Source of the DNA: Hydrogenophaga sp.
Lineage (GTDB): Bacteria > Pseudomonadota > Gammaproteobacteria > Burkholderiales > Burkholderiaceae_C
Assembly (NCBI GenBank): GCA_030653975.1
Contig: JAURYH010000047.1
Location: 62,001-126,000, forward strand
DNA length: 64,000 nucleotides
Direction: 5' to 3'
Both the position numbers and the translations under genes were made by a program. The notes beneath the pieces are model-generated. The model was not told where the DNA came from. It did not search any database and worked only from the letters and a program-made list of their open reading frames with translations. Positions 40,894-50,089 of the stretch are shown piece by piece; the first letter of the stretch is position 1, and the number at the start of each line of letters is the position of its first letter.

Positions 40894-42081
40894 TCAGCGA
40901 ATCACCGCCAAGGTGGTGCGGGCACCGGCCTTGTAGGTCATCAGCGTCAGGGCGCCATTCTTGATGTCGCCTTTTTCGTCGAAAGCGATGTTGCCGGTCA
41001 CACCCTTGTAATCCGTGGCCTTCAGGGCAGGCAGGTACTTGGCCGGATCGGACGAGTTGGCGGTAACCATGGCGTTGGCCATGACCTTCACAGCGTCGTA
41101 CACGTAAGGGGCGTACACCTGAACGTCGGCACCGTACTTGGTCTTGAAGTCAGCGCGGAATTTGTCCATGCCTTCCTTCTGCTCACCTTCAACGCCACCG
41201 GCTTCAGCGCAGTAGACCTGGTCGTCGGCCATGCCGTCACCGGCCAGCTTGGGCAGCTCGCTGGAGCAAATGCCGTCGCCGCCCATGAACTTGGCGTTGA
41301 TGCCCAGCTGCTTCATCTGCTTGAGCATCGGGCCGGCCACGGCGTCCATGCCACCGAAGAACACGACGTCAGGCTTCTTCGCCTTCAGCGTGGTCAGGAT
41401 GGCGTTGAAGTCGGTCGCCTTGTCGTTGGTGAACTCACGACCCACAACGGTACCACCAGCGGCGGCCACGCCTTTTTCGAATTCGTCGGCCACGCCCTGG
41501 CCATAGGCCGTGCGGTCGTCGATCACGGCCACGCTCTTGGCACCGAGGGTTTCCACAGCGTACTTGCCGAGCGTGCCACCGAGGTGCACGTCATCCGCCA
41601 CCATGCGGAACACACCAGCGTAGCCCTGACGGGTGTACTTGGGGTTGGTGGCCGAGGGGGAAATCTGGGGGATGCCGGCGTCGTTGTAGATCTGCGAGGC
41701 GGGAATCGTGGTGCCGGAGTTCAGGTGACCGATCACACCCGCCACTTTGGCGTCCACCAGCTTGGTGGCGGCTGCGGTACCCTGCTTCGGGTCCCCTGCA
41801 TCGTCTTCGGCCAGCAGTTCGAATGTGGTGGGCTTGCCATCAATGGTCAGGCCGGCGGCGTTCAACTCCTCGATGGCCATCTTGGCACCGTTTTCGTTGT
41901 CCTTGCCAAGGTGGGCAATGCCGCCGCTGGTAGGACCAACGTGACCGATCTTGATGACCTGGGCTTCAGCAGTTGCAGGCGCAGCAGCCGGAGCGGCTGC
42001 AGGTGCTGCCTCTTCTTTTTTGCCACAAGCGGCCAGGGCGACAGCCGCAGCGATAACGGCCAGTTTCATGTTCAGTTGCAT
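40894..42081 (-). CDS. Branched-chain amino-acid ABC transporter substrate-binding lipoprotein
   Basis: Periplasmic binding protein of the LivJ/LivK/BraC class. 395 residues; lipoprotein signal with the lipobox LAAC at about 16-19, then an Ala/Pro/Glu-rich linker (22-40) and two Peripla_BP_6 lobes (IKIGHVGPTSGGIAHLGKD at the start, VFRMVADDVHLGG and MTYKAGARTT at the end). No permease or ATPase genes are adjacent, so it either uses a system encoded elsewhere or is an orphan. The 188-base upstream gap is AT-rich at its start and shows no gene. Confidence 0.9.
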   Translation of the reverse strand: MQLNMKLAVIAAAVALAACGKKEEAAPAAAPAAAPATAEAQVIKIGHVGPTSGGIAHLGKDNENGAKMAIEELNAAGLTIDGKPTTFELLAEDDAGDPKQGTAAATKLVDAKVAGVIGHLNSGTTIPASQIYNDAGIPQISPSATNPKYTRQGYAGVFRMVADDVHLGGTLGKYAVETLGAKSVAVIDDRTAYGQGVADEFEKGVAAAGGTVVGREFTNDKATDFNAILTTLKAKKPDVVFFGGMDAVAGPMLKQMKQLGINAKFMGGDGICSSELPKLAGDGMADDQVYCAEAGGVEGEQKEGMDKFRADFKTKYGADVQVYAPYVYDAVKVMANAMVTANSSDPAKYLPALKATDYKGVTGNIAFDEKGDIKNGALTLMTYKAGARTTLAVIR

Positions 42082-42269
42082 AGCTATCCTCAGATAAGGA
42101 ACAAAGTTGGAATGCGGAGGGAACTTTTTTCTCCACGACCGTAAAGATACTCCAAAAATCCCGGTTGTTACATGCGCCTCAAAAGAACACGCCCGCTTTG
42201 AGGGTTTGCCCCGACCTGCATCACGCCAACGAATGGGGCATTAGCCAGGCCGCCTGATCGGAGCGTGGA

Positions 42270-42713
42270 TCAGGTGGCGTTACCGGCCATCTTCAAATCG
42301 TGGCGCAGAGGCTCGCAACCGGCGGCCTTGTATTGCTTCCAGCGTTCGCGTGCGCGCTGGCGATCGACCTCGTCGAGCGTGACCACCTCAATCACCCGTT
42401 CAAACCGTTCAAACCCGGCGGGGCATGCGTCGGTCAGGTTGAGCAGCACGTCTGCGGGGAAATCAGCGGGCGGCGCATGTCCGCTGGCAATGAGTATGGG
42501 AGAAGACTTCAGCAACAAGGCCGCACCGCTCTCGCGACAGTGCGGCACAAATTCACCCGCCGCCATGGTCCAGAGCGCCTGGTCAAGTGACGCACTGTCC
42601 CTGGACGAACCCAGCACCACCACGCGAGCGCCCTTCAGATAGGCCTTCCGCAACAGGCGGCAGGCATAGCCCAGCTTGTCCGGTGCGTTGAAATGGAACG
42701 CCACTTCGGTCAT
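42270..42713 (-). CDS. holC: DNA polymerase III subunit chi
   Basis: Clamp-loader accessory subunit that links the psi subunit to single-strand-binding protein. 147 residues from the ATG at 42713 (MTEVAFHFNAPDKLGYACRL). Conserved segments include CRLLRKAYLKGARVVVLG and NLTDACPAGFERFERVIEVV. It follows pepA on the same strand with a 53-base gap, the common pepA-holC arrangement. Confidence 0.93.
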   Translation of the reverse strand: MTEVAFHFNAPDKLGYACRLLRKAYLKGARVVVLGSSRDSASLDQALWTMAAGEFVPHCRESGAALLLKSSPILIASGHAPPADFPADVLLNLTDACPAGFERFERVIEVVTLDEVDRQRARERWKQYKAAGCEPLRHDLKMAGNAT

Positions 42714-42766
42714 GCCGGACTCCTCGATGTGTTGGCCCCGGTTGCAGGCGCAGCCATTCCGTCTGG

Positions 42767-44278
42767 CTATTTCTGGCGCGCAGCCTTGACCGTCGCCCTG
42801 GCGGCCCGCGCCGGCGCCTTGGTCGCAACGCCGGCTTCGTTGATCAGGTACTGTAGCAACAGGGGCACGGGCCGACCGGTTGCGCCCTTGGCTGTGCCGC
42901 TTTTCCAGGCGGTCCCTGCAATGTCCAGGTGGGCCCAGGGCAGGTCGGCCGTGAACTTCTGCAGGAACTTCGCAGCGGTGATGGCCCCGCCTGCGCGCCC
43001 CGCCACGTTGCCCATGTCGGCAAAGTTTGACTTCAGGCCTTCGGCGTACTCGTCGTCCAATGGCATGCGCCAGCACAAATCCAGCGACTGGTCGCCGGCC
43101 TGGCCGAGTGCTTGTGCGAGTTCGTCGCGCGCAGAAAAGAGACCCGAGCGCACGGCGCCCAGGGCAATCACGCAGGCACCGGTGAGCGTGGCGATGTCGA
43201 TCACGCTGCGCGGCTTGAAACGCTTTGCATAGGTCAGTGCATCACACAGGATGAGACGCCCTTCGGCATCGGTGTTGAGCACCTCAATGGTCTGACCGCT
43301 CATGCTGGTGACCACGTCACCGGGCTTGACCGCCAGGCCGTCCGGCATGTTCTCGCAGCTCGGGATCAGGCCCACCACATTGATGGCCGGCTGCAGCTCG
43401 GCCAGCGCGGCGAAGGTGCCCAGCACACTGGCCGCGCCACCCATGTCGAACTTCATTTCATCCATTTCAGCCGCCGGCTTGATGGAGATGCCACCGGTGT
43501 CGAAGGTGATGCCCTTGCCCACCAGCACCACCGGTGCGTTGGTCCTGGCCGCGCCGTTGTAATGCATGACAATGAAACGCAAGGGCTCGGCCGATCCCTG
43601 GGCCACGGCCAGAAAAGCCCCCATGCCGAGCGCTGCAACCTCTTTCGGCCCCAGCACTTCGGTTTTCATGCCAGGCTTGCGCCCGAGCTTGCGTGCGGCA
43701 TCCGCCAGCATGCTGGGCGTGGCGTGGTTGGCCGGGCGGTTGGCCCACTCCTTGGCCACCTCCACACCGGTGAACATGGCTCTGCCGGCGACGAATTCGG
43801 CCCGGGCCGCGGTGGCATCGCCCACAGCGATCACGACCTGGCTGATCGTCCGCGCCTTGGCCGACGGTTTGGTGGTGGTGAAACAGTAGGTCGCATCGGC
43901 GCAAGCCATCATGGCCGAACGAACCGAGCGGGTATCCTGGTCCAGCAGGCTCAACAGCACGCCCAGTTTTTTCACACCAGGCTGTTTGAGCAAGGCCATG
44001 CCAGCCGCCACCGCCTTGCGCACCGCGGCCGCCGACCCGTCACCGGCACGGGCCAAAACCACCCATGAGGCCTTGATATCCTGAGGCCGGTAGCAACTCA
44101 AGGTCTTGCCAACGCCCGCCTCCAGATCACCCCGGCGCGTGGCTTCGCGGATCAGGTGGGTCAGCGCGGCATCGGAGGCACCGTCCATGTCGGCCCCGTC
44201 GGGCACCAGAACCAGCAGGGCATCCACGGGCAGCCTGGCGGCTTGTGGGTGCGAAAGGGATTTGAGTTCGAAGTCCAT
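42767..44278 (-). CDS. pepA: Leucyl aminopeptidase (M17)
   Basis: Cytoplasmic metallo-aminopeptidase with a second role as a DNA-binding protein in E. coli. 503 residues. Active-site segments: GKGITFDTGGISIKP, and the family signature NTDAEGRLILCDAL near 345. The N-terminal macro-like domain covers 1-165. A C-terminal tail of about 20 residues is Ala/Lys/Arg-rich (ends RATVKAARQK). Divergent from lptF with a 27-base gap, so the promoters must overlap or lie within the genes. Confidence 0.96.
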   Translation of the reverse strand: MDFELKSLSHPQAARLPVDALLVLVPDGADMDGASDAALTHLIREATRRGDLEAGVGKTLSCYRPQDIKASWVVLARAGDGSAAAVRKAVAAGMALLKQPGVKKLGVLLSLLDQDTRSVRSAMMACADATYCFTTTKPSAKARTISQVVIAVGDATAARAEFVAGRAMFTGVEVAKEWANRPANHATPSMLADAARKLGRKPGMKTEVLGPKEVAALGMGAFLAVAQGSAEPLRFIVMHYNGAARTNAPVVLVGKGITFDTGGISIKPAAEMDEMKFDMGGAASVLGTFAALAELQPAINVVGLIPSCENMPDGLAVKPGDVVTSMSGQTIEVLNTDAEGRLILCDALTYAKRFKPRSVIDIATLTGACVIALGAVRSGLFSARDELAQALGQAGDQSLDLCWRMPLDDEYAEGLKSNFADMGNVAGRAGGAITAAKFLQKFTADLPWAHLDIAGTAWKSGTAKGATGRPVPLLLQYLINEAGVATKAPARAARATVKAARQK

Positions 44279-44305
44279 AATTGAGGTTTCCTGGGTATCT
44301 TTTCG

Positions 44306-45433
44306 ATGTTATTCCATTCTTCCCTCCGCACCGAATTGGCACGCAGCTTCGGGGCCACGCTGGTGGTCCTGCTCACCATCGTGTTGACGATGCTGTTGAT
44401 CCGCACGCTGGGTCTGGCCTCCAAGGGCAGCGTCAACCCGGAAGAAATCATGCTCGTGCTGGGCTACACGGTACTGGGCTACACCCAGACCATCCTGACG
44501 CTGGCCTTGTTCATCTCGATCGTCTCCACGCTCTCGCGCATGTACCGCGACAGCGAAATGATCATCTGGTTTTCCAGTGGTCGCTCGCTCGCCGGGTTTC
44601 TGGGCCCGGTGATCCGGTTCTCCTGGCCGGTGTTGCTGGTGATCAGCCTCATGGTTTTTTTCATCTGGCCCTGGGCCAACCAGCAAACCGCCGATCTGCG
44701 TGACCGGTTTGCCAGCCGCGGCGATCTGCAGCGCATCGCGCCGGGGCAGTTCCAGGAGTCGTCCAGCGGACGCCGCGTGTTCTTCATTGACAAGGACACC
44801 GCCGACGGCACCGAAGGCCGCAACGTGTTCATCTCCAGCATCGAGCGCGACGGGACCGAAACCGTGACGACGGCGGCCTCGGGCAAGATCGAACAGATCG
44901 GCGAGCGCGCCTACCTGATGCTGCGCAATGGCCAGCGCCTGGAGGCGGAAGTGTCGTCCGGTCGGATCAAGGTCAGCGAGTTCGAGGAATATGGTGCACT
45001 GATTGGCGCCACGGCTGCCCAGACCGGCGGCGGCCAGGCCCTCAAGGCGCGCAGCACCTGGTCCCTGATGAGCGAACCCAGTGCCGCCAACCTGGGCGAA
45101 CTGGGCTGGCGCATAGGCATCATCCTGACAGCGCTCAACCTGGTCCTGCTGGCCGTGGCCACCACGGTGAGCAATCCGCGCGCCGGACGCAGCGGCAACC
45201 TGATGTTCACCCTGTTTGCGTTCATCCTCTACTTCAACCTTCTCAACATTGGTCAGCGCTGGGTGGGATCGGGCCAGCTGTCCCTGTCCTCGCTGTTGCT
45301 GCTGTTGCACGGCAGTGTCTTTGTGCTGTGTGTGGTGTGGCTGGTCAAGCGCCAGCGCAACTTCAGCCTGAGAGGCTGGCTGCAACTGCGCCTGCGAACC
45401 GAGACTGTTGAACAGATCGGGAAAGCGGCATGA
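44306..45433 (+). CDS. lptF: LPS export permease LptF
   Basis: Inner-membrane subunit of LptB2FGC that extracts lipopolysaccharide for transport to the outer membrane. 375 residues with three N-terminal helices (MLFHSSLRTELARSFGATLV start), a periplasmic beta-jellyroll (about 135-260) and three C-terminal helices (270-350). Its stop overlaps the lptG start by four bases. The lptFG pair next to pepA is widely conserved. Confidence 0.95.
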   Translation: MLFHSSLRTELARSFGATLVVLLTIVLTMLLIRTLGLASKGSVNPEEIMLVLGYTVLGYTQTILTLALFISIVSTLSRMYRDSEMIIWFSSGRSLAGFLGPVIRFSWPVLLVISLMVFFIWPWANQQTADLRDRFASRGDLQRIAPGQFQESSSGRRVFFIDKDTADGTEGRNVFISSIERDGTETVTTAASGKIEQIGERAYLMLRNGQRLEAEVSSGRIKVSEFEEYGALIGATAAQTGGGQALKARSTWSLMSEPSAANLGELGWRIGIILTALNLVLLAVATTVSNPRAGRSGNLMFTLFAFILYFNLLNIGQRWVGSGQLSLSSLLLLLHGSVFVLCVVWLVKRQRNFSLRGWLQLRLRTETVEQIGKAA

Positions 45434-46548
45434 AAACGATCAGACGGCTCATCTATGGGGAGACCCTGCTCGCCACCGGCTTTGTGCTGCTGGCGTTTCT
45501 CTCGCTGTTCTTTTTCTTTGATTTCGTCGAAGAGCTCTCGTCGCTGGGCAAACCGTCCCGGCTGGAGCCGGACGTGATTTACGAAGTCCGGCACGCGCTG
45601 CTCTATGTGGCGCTGCTGATGCCCAGCCGCGTGTACGAGCTGCTGCCGATCTCGGTGCTCATCGGAACGATCGCGGTGCTGGCCCGACTGGCGCAGAGTT
45701 CGGAATACACGATCCTGCGCACCAGCGGCCTGGGACCCTGGAAGGCCTTGCGCACCCTGCTGGGCCTGGGCCTGATCTTCGTCTTCGCGACCTTTGCCGT
45801 GGGCGACTATGTCGCCCCTCTGGCCGACAAGACCGCCCAGTTGCTCAAAGCCCGGTACCAGGGTCGCATCAGCCTGGGGCACACCGGCGCCTGGCTCAAG
45901 GAACGCCAGCTGTACAGCAACTTCTCGGTGAACGTGGGCTCTTTGTCCCCCCAGGGAGAACTGGGCGAGGTGCGCATCTTCGAGTTCGACAACCAGGGGT
46001 TGCTCGTGTCGACACTGGAAGCCGGGCGCGGCCAGATCGAACCCGACGAATCGTGGACGCTGCACCAGGTGTTGCGCCGCGAGTTCGACACCGCGGGCCA
46101 GATGTCGGCACGCATCCTGCGCAGCGATCTGGAGACCTTCCGCTGGCCCAGCACCATCACCGCCGAAATGGTGTCGGTCGCGCTGCTCAAGCCGGAGCGC
46201 ATGCGAACCACCGACCTGTACGCCTACATCCAGCACCTGGAGAGCAACGGTCAGACCGCGCAGCGTTACGAGATCGAGTTCTGGCGCAAGGTGTTCTACC
46301 CCTTGAGCTGCCTGGTGATGGTGGTGCTTGCGTTGCCCTTTGCCTACCTGCATTTCCGCTCGGGCGGAATCACCGGCTATGTGTTCGGCGGGGTCATGAT
46401 CGGGATCAGCTTCTTCCTGCTCAACAACGTGTTCGGCTACATCGGCAACCTCAACCAGTGGCAACCCTGGTTCGCTGCGGCTTCCCCCTCGATCATTTAC
46501 TCGCTGGTATCGCTCGGGGCGTTCGGCTGGCTGGTTTTAAGGCGTTGA
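45430..46548 (+). CDS. lptG: LPS export permease LptG
   Basis: Second permease of the LptB2FG complex. 372 residues of the same six-helix plus jellyroll plan as LptF (MKTIRRLIYGETLLATGFVL; SVLIGTIAVLARLAQSSEYT; the C-terminal GGVMIGISFFLLNNVFGYIG). The start overlaps lptF by four bases, indicating coupled translation and balanced heterodimer formation. Confidence 0.95.
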   Translation: MKTIRRLIYGETLLATGFVLLAFLSLFFFFDFVEELSSLGKPSRLEPDVIYEVRHALLYVALLMPSRVYELLPISVLIGTIAVLARLAQSSEYTILRTSGLGPWKALRTLLGLGLIFVFATFAVGDYVAPLADKTAQLLKARYQGRISLGHTGAWLKERQLYSNFSVNVGSLSPQGELGEVRIFEFDNQGLLVSTLEAGRGQIEPDESWTLHQVLRREFDTAGQMSARILRSDLETFRWPSTITAEMVSVALLKPERMRTTDLYAYIQHLESNGQTAQRYEIEFWRKVFYPLSCLVMVVLALPFAYLHFRSGGITGYVFGGVMIGISFFLLNNVFGYIGNLNQWQPWFAAASPSIIYSLVSLGAFGWLVLRR

Positions 46549-46552
46549 CGTT

Positions 46553-46918
46553 ATGCGTGGTGTGATTGTTTTTGCCCACGGCTCGCGCGACCCCTTGTGG
46601 CGCCTGCCGGTGGAAGCGGTGGCGGCGCAGATTGCCCGAACCGACCCATCAGCCCCCGTGGCCTGTGCCTACCTCGAGCTTTCCGAGCCCGATCTGCCGG
46701 TGGCCGCCGAGCGCCTGATTGCCGCCGGTGCCACCCACATCCGCGTGCTCCCGCTGTTCTTTGGCATGGGGAAACACGCGCGTGAAGACCTGCCGCAACT
46801 GATGCACGACCTGGCAACCCAACACCCTGACGTGCGGTTCGAACAATTGGCGGCGGCGGGCGAAGACCCTCGCCTCACCGCCTTGCTGGCCCAGATCGCA
46901 CTGGAGTCCCGCCCATGA
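46553..46918 (+). CDS. cbiX: Short CbiX-type sirohydrochlorin chelatase
   Basis: Inserts iron (or cobalt) into sirohydrochlorin. 121 residues, the single-domain CbiX-S form, with the metal-binding His in FAHGSRDPLWRLP near residue 9 and FFGMGKHAREDLPQL near 66. Its stop overlaps the start of cysB by four bases, linking siroheme synthesis to the sulfur regulator. The siroheme-using CysI is encoded at 61.8 kb. Confidence 0.9.
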   Translation: MRGVIVFAHGSRDPLWRLPVEAVAAQIARTDPSAPVACAYLELSEPDLPVAAERLIAAGATHIRVLPLFFGMGKHAREDLPQLMHDLATQHPDVRFEQLAAAGEDPRLTALLAQIALESRP

Positions 46919-47859
46919 ACCTGCACCAGTTCCGGTTTGTCCAGGAAGCGGTGCGCCGCAACCTGAACCTGACCGAGGCCGCCAAGGCGCTGCACACCTC
47001 GCAACCCGGTGTCTCCAAGGCCATCATCGAATTGGAAGACGAACTCGGCATCGAGATATTTGCCCGCCATGGCAAGCGCATCAAACGCGTCACGGAGCCT
47101 GGTGTGCAGGTACTCAAGAGCATCGAGATCATCCTGCGCGAGGTCAACAACCTCAAGCGCATCGGCGAACAGTATTCGGCCCAGGACAGTGGCACGCTGT
47201 CGATCGCCACCACACACACCCAGGCGCGTTATGTGCTGCCCGATTCGGTGGCCAAGCTGCGCAAGGCCTACCCCAAGGTCGGGATCAGCCTGCACCAGGG
47301 CTCGCCCGATCAGGTGGCCAAAATGCTGCTGGAAGAAGTGGCCGAGATTGGCGTGGCGACCGAGTCGCTCGTGAACTACCCCGAGCTGGTCACCCTGCCC
47401 TGCTACGAATGGCAGCACGTGCTGGTGTTCCCGTTCGACCACCCGCTGGCGACACAGGAACGCATCACGCTCGAAGACCTGGCCCAACTGCCACTGATCA
47501 CCTACCACCCCAGCTTCACCGGGCGCACCCGCATCGACCAGGCGTTTGCACTGCGACACCTGAAGCCCGAGATCGTGCTCGAAGCGATCGACTCGGACGT
47601 GATCAAGACCTACGTCAAGCTCGGCATGGGCGTGGGAATCGTGGCCGAAATGGCCATGCAGGGTGAAAACCAGACACCCGATCTGTCGTCCCGACCCGCC
47701 GGACAACTGTTCGGTCACAACCTTGCGCGCGTGGCTTTCAAGCGCGGCACCTACCTGCGCCACTTCGTGTTGCGGTTCGCCGAACTGCTCAGCGACCGGC
47801 TCTCGCGCGACCTGATCCTGCGTGCCATGAGCGGTACGCCGGACGACTATGAGCTCTGA
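46915..47859 (+). CDS. cysB: CysB-family LysR-type regulator
   Basis: Activator of cysteine/sulfate assimilation genes, responding to N-acetylserine in the well-studied homologues. 314 residues: HTH (1-60, LNLTEAAKALHTSQPGVSKAI) and a periplasmic-protein-like effector domain (90-290, SIATTHTQARYVLP). Overlap with cbiX by four bases. The likely targets include the CysI cluster at the end of this window. Confidence 0.93.
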   Translation: MNLHQFRFVQEAVRRNLNLTEAAKALHTSQPGVSKAIIELEDELGIEIFARHGKRIKRVTEPGVQVLKSIEIILREVNNLKRIGEQYSAQDSGTLSIATTHTQARYVLPDSVAKLRKAYPKVGISLHQGSPDQVAKMLLEEVAEIGVATESLVNYPELVTLPCYEWQHVLVFPFDHPLATQERITLEDLAQLPLITYHPSFTGRTRIDQAFALRHLKPEIVLEAIDSDVIKTYVKLGMGVGIVAEMAMQGENQTPDLSSRPAGQLFGHNLARVAFKRGTYLRHFVLRFAELLSDRLSRDLILRAMSGTPDDYEL

Positions 47860-47901
47860 CGCCCCCCGCGCCGGCCTGACGGCCGTCACCCCCCAGGGGG
47901 C

Positions 47902-47938
47902 AACACCTGCGGCCTGGCAAAGCCAGTTCCGCGGTGTT
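47902..47938. repeat. Long hairpin downstream of cysB, possible dispersed intergenic repeat
   Basis: Arms AACACC-T-GCGG-CCTGGC and GCCAG-TT-CCGC-GGTGTT around AAA, with small bulges. It is preceded by a GC-palindrome-rich stretch (CCCCCCAGGGGG). No T-run follows, so it is not a classical terminator. The make-up resembles family-wide intergenic hairpins, but only one copy occurs here. Confidence 0.4.
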
Positions 47939-47972
47939 CTGATCGGGACCACCTCGATCTCCGGACATTGAT

Positions 47973-49151
47973 ATGCCATCCCCAGCCCCTCACACCCCCG
48001 CCCTCACTTCCCGCCTGCCCAAGGTCGGCACCACCATCTTCACCGTCATGTCGGCACTGGCGGCCGAGACGGGTGCGGTCAACCTCGGTCAGGGTTTCCC
48101 GGACTTCGACTGCGACCCGGCCCTGGTGGATGCCGTCACCCGCGCCATGCAGGCCGGCCACAACCAATACCCGCCCATGCCCGGCGTGCCGGCGCTGCGC
48201 CAGGCCATGGCCGACAAGATGTTGGCCCTGTACGGCCTGGCCTGTGATCCGAACACCGAGATCACCGTCACGGCCGGCGCCACCCAGGCCATCCTGACCG
48301 CCATCCTGGCCGTGGTGCACCCGGGCGACGAGGTGATCGTGCTCGAACCGTGTTACGACAGCTACGTGCCGAACATCGAGCTGGCCGGCGGCGTGGCGGT
48401 GCGCGTGCCGCTCACGCCGGGCAGCTTCCGCCCGGACTTTGGCGCCATCGCCGCGGCCATCACGCCACGCACGCGGGCCATCCTCATCAACAGCCCGCAC
48501 AACCCCAGCGGCCAGGTCTGGAGCCAGGCCGACATGCTGCAGTTGCAGGACCTGCTGGCCTCCACCGACGTGCTGCTGATCAGCGACGAGGTCTACGAGC
48601 ACATGGTGTTCGACGGTGAACAGCATCAGAGCGCGGCGCGTTTCCAGGGCCTGGCAGCGCGTGCTTTCATCATCAGCAGCTTCGGCAAGACCTACCACGT
48701 GACCGGCTGGAAGGTCGGCACCGTGGTGGCGCCGGCCGCGATGACGGCCGAGTTCCGCAAGGTGCACCAGTTCAACGTGTTCACGGTCAACACGCCGATG
48801 CAGCACGCGCTGGCCGCCCACATGGACAACCCGGCGCCGTACCTGGAACTGTCGGCCTTCTACCAGCGCAAGCGCGACCTCTTCCGCAAGGGCCTGGCCG
48901 GCACCCGTTTCACCCTGCTGCCTGGGCAGGGCACCTACTTCCAGTGCGTGGGCATCGGCGACCTGGCGGTGCCCGAGCGCGATCTGCCCGAAGGCGATTT
49001 CTGCCAGTGGCTCACGCGCGAGATCGGCGTGGCTGCCATTCCGCTCTCGGCCTTTTATGGCAACGGCTTCGACCAGAAGGTGGTGCGCTTCTGTTTTGCG
49101 AAGAAGGACGACACCTTGCGCGAAGCGCTCAAGCGCCTGGCGCGGCTCTGA
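47973..49151 (+). CDS. Class I PLP-dependent aminotransferase (YbdL-like, methionine/glutamine type)
   Basis: 392 residues. PLP-binding Lys in SSFGKTYHVTGWKVG near 230, and the fold-type I segments NLGQGFPDFDCDP, INSPHNPSGQV and SDEVYEHMVFDG. The closest characterised group is E. coli YbdL, which prefers methionine and aromatic amino acids. It may use 2-oxo-4-methylthiobutyrate, a step in methionine recycling, but other salvage genes are not present. Confidence 0.87.
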   Translation: MPSPAPHTPALTSRLPKVGTTIFTVMSALAAETGAVNLGQGFPDFDCDPALVDAVTRAMQAGHNQYPPMPGVPALRQAMADKMLALYGLACDPNTEITVTAGATQAILTAILAVVHPGDEVIVLEPCYDSYVPNIELAGGVAVRVPLTPGSFRPDFGAIAAAITPRTRAILINSPHNPSGQVWSQADMLQLQDLLASTDVLLISDEVYEHMVFDGEQHQSAARFQGLAARAFIISSFGKTYHVTGWKVGTVVAPAAMTAEFRKVHQFNVFTVNTPMQHALAAHMDNPAPYLELSAFYQRKRDLFRKGLAGTRFTLLPGQGTYFQCVGIGDLAVPERDLPEGDFCQWLTREIGVAAIPLSAFYGNGFDQKVVRFCFAKKDDTLREALKRLARL

Positions 49152-49214
49152 CCCGGTCCGTAGCGGTCCGACTTCGAGGCGCCGCAGGTCGCATCAGCCG
49201 TTTCGGGAGGCAGT

Positions 49215-49931
49215 TCAGCAGCGTACCGCGTTGCGGCAAAAGCGGTCGAGTTCGCGAACGGTGCTGCGGGCGATGACCGTCTGGTGCGCCTGGGGACCCA
49301 CCTCCAGACTGAGTTTCATCTCGTACTTCCTGAAGAAGTCGTCGAAGAGCTCGCCGCCCAGCGTGCCGGTGGCCGTCAGCGTGTCGGCTTTGGCATCGTG
49401 CTCCAGCAACACCGCGCACAGCGGTTGCTCCGCGGGCCCGCCCAAGACCTGAGCCCCCCGGGCCGGGTCGTACTGGCTGTGGTCGGCGCAGCAGTGGATC
49501 AGGTCGCTGCCCTTGCTCGGGGTCAACGGGTTGAGTGCGGCGCCCTTGCGGAAGCTGATGAAGCTCAGATCCTTGGTCGGGTAGACCAGCTTGTGGGCAC
49601 AGATGGCGGAAAACGCCACCAGGCTGCGCGCCGGCCCGACACCACCGGGCCACTGGTAGATCTGCTGCCCGCGCGTGCGCAAGCGGGTGGGCAGCGCCGG
49701 CTTGCCCAGGTCCAGCAGAAACACCGGAGTGGCCTCAAACGGGTAATGAAACACGTAGTTGGTCTGCGCCTTCAGCGCGGAGGCCTTGAGCGGGTCACCC
49801 AGCTCGTCCACCAGCAGCACCCGCCCGTAGGTCCGGGGTTCGGCGCTGGCCGCCCAGGCGCCACCGGCCAGCGAGGCCGAAAGCGCGGCAGTACCCAGCG
49901 CACAACTTTCCACGAATTCGCGTCGATCCAT
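49215..49931 (-). CDS. Tat-exported Rieske [2Fe-2S] protein
   Basis: 238 residues from the ATG at 49931. N-terminal Tat-like signal (MDRREFVESCALGTAAL). The Rieske ligands are C111-x-H113 and C148-x2-H151 (segments SAICAHKLVYP and HCCADHSQYDP), followed by the GGPAEQPL strand of the fold. The gap between the two ligand pairs (34 residues) is larger than the usual 15-20. No cytochrome or molybdenum partner is adjacent; the electron partner is unknown. Confidence 0.8.
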   Translation of the reverse strand: MDRREFVESCALGTAALSASLAGGAWAASAEPRTYGRVLLVDELGDPLKASALKAQTNYVFHYPFEATPVFLLDLGKPALPTRLRTRGQQIYQWPGGVGPARSLVAFSAICAHKLVYPTKDLSFISFRKGAALNPLTPSKGSDLIHCCADHSQYDPARGAQVLGGPAEQPLCAVLLEHDAKADTLTATGTLGGELFDDFFRKYEMKLSLEVGPQAHQTVIARSTVRELDRFCRNAVRC

Positions 49932-50089
49932 GAACGGGCCTCCATGAAACGCCCGGTCCCTGCCCGGGTCCGGTATACGCCCTGCAGTGAAGCGCATTCG
50001 GGCGCACGCTGTCAACCATGCCCCTGGCGCGGCATGGGCCAGGACTTCGGGCCCTGGGGTGCATGGGCGCCCGATCCGGGCGCGTCGGC

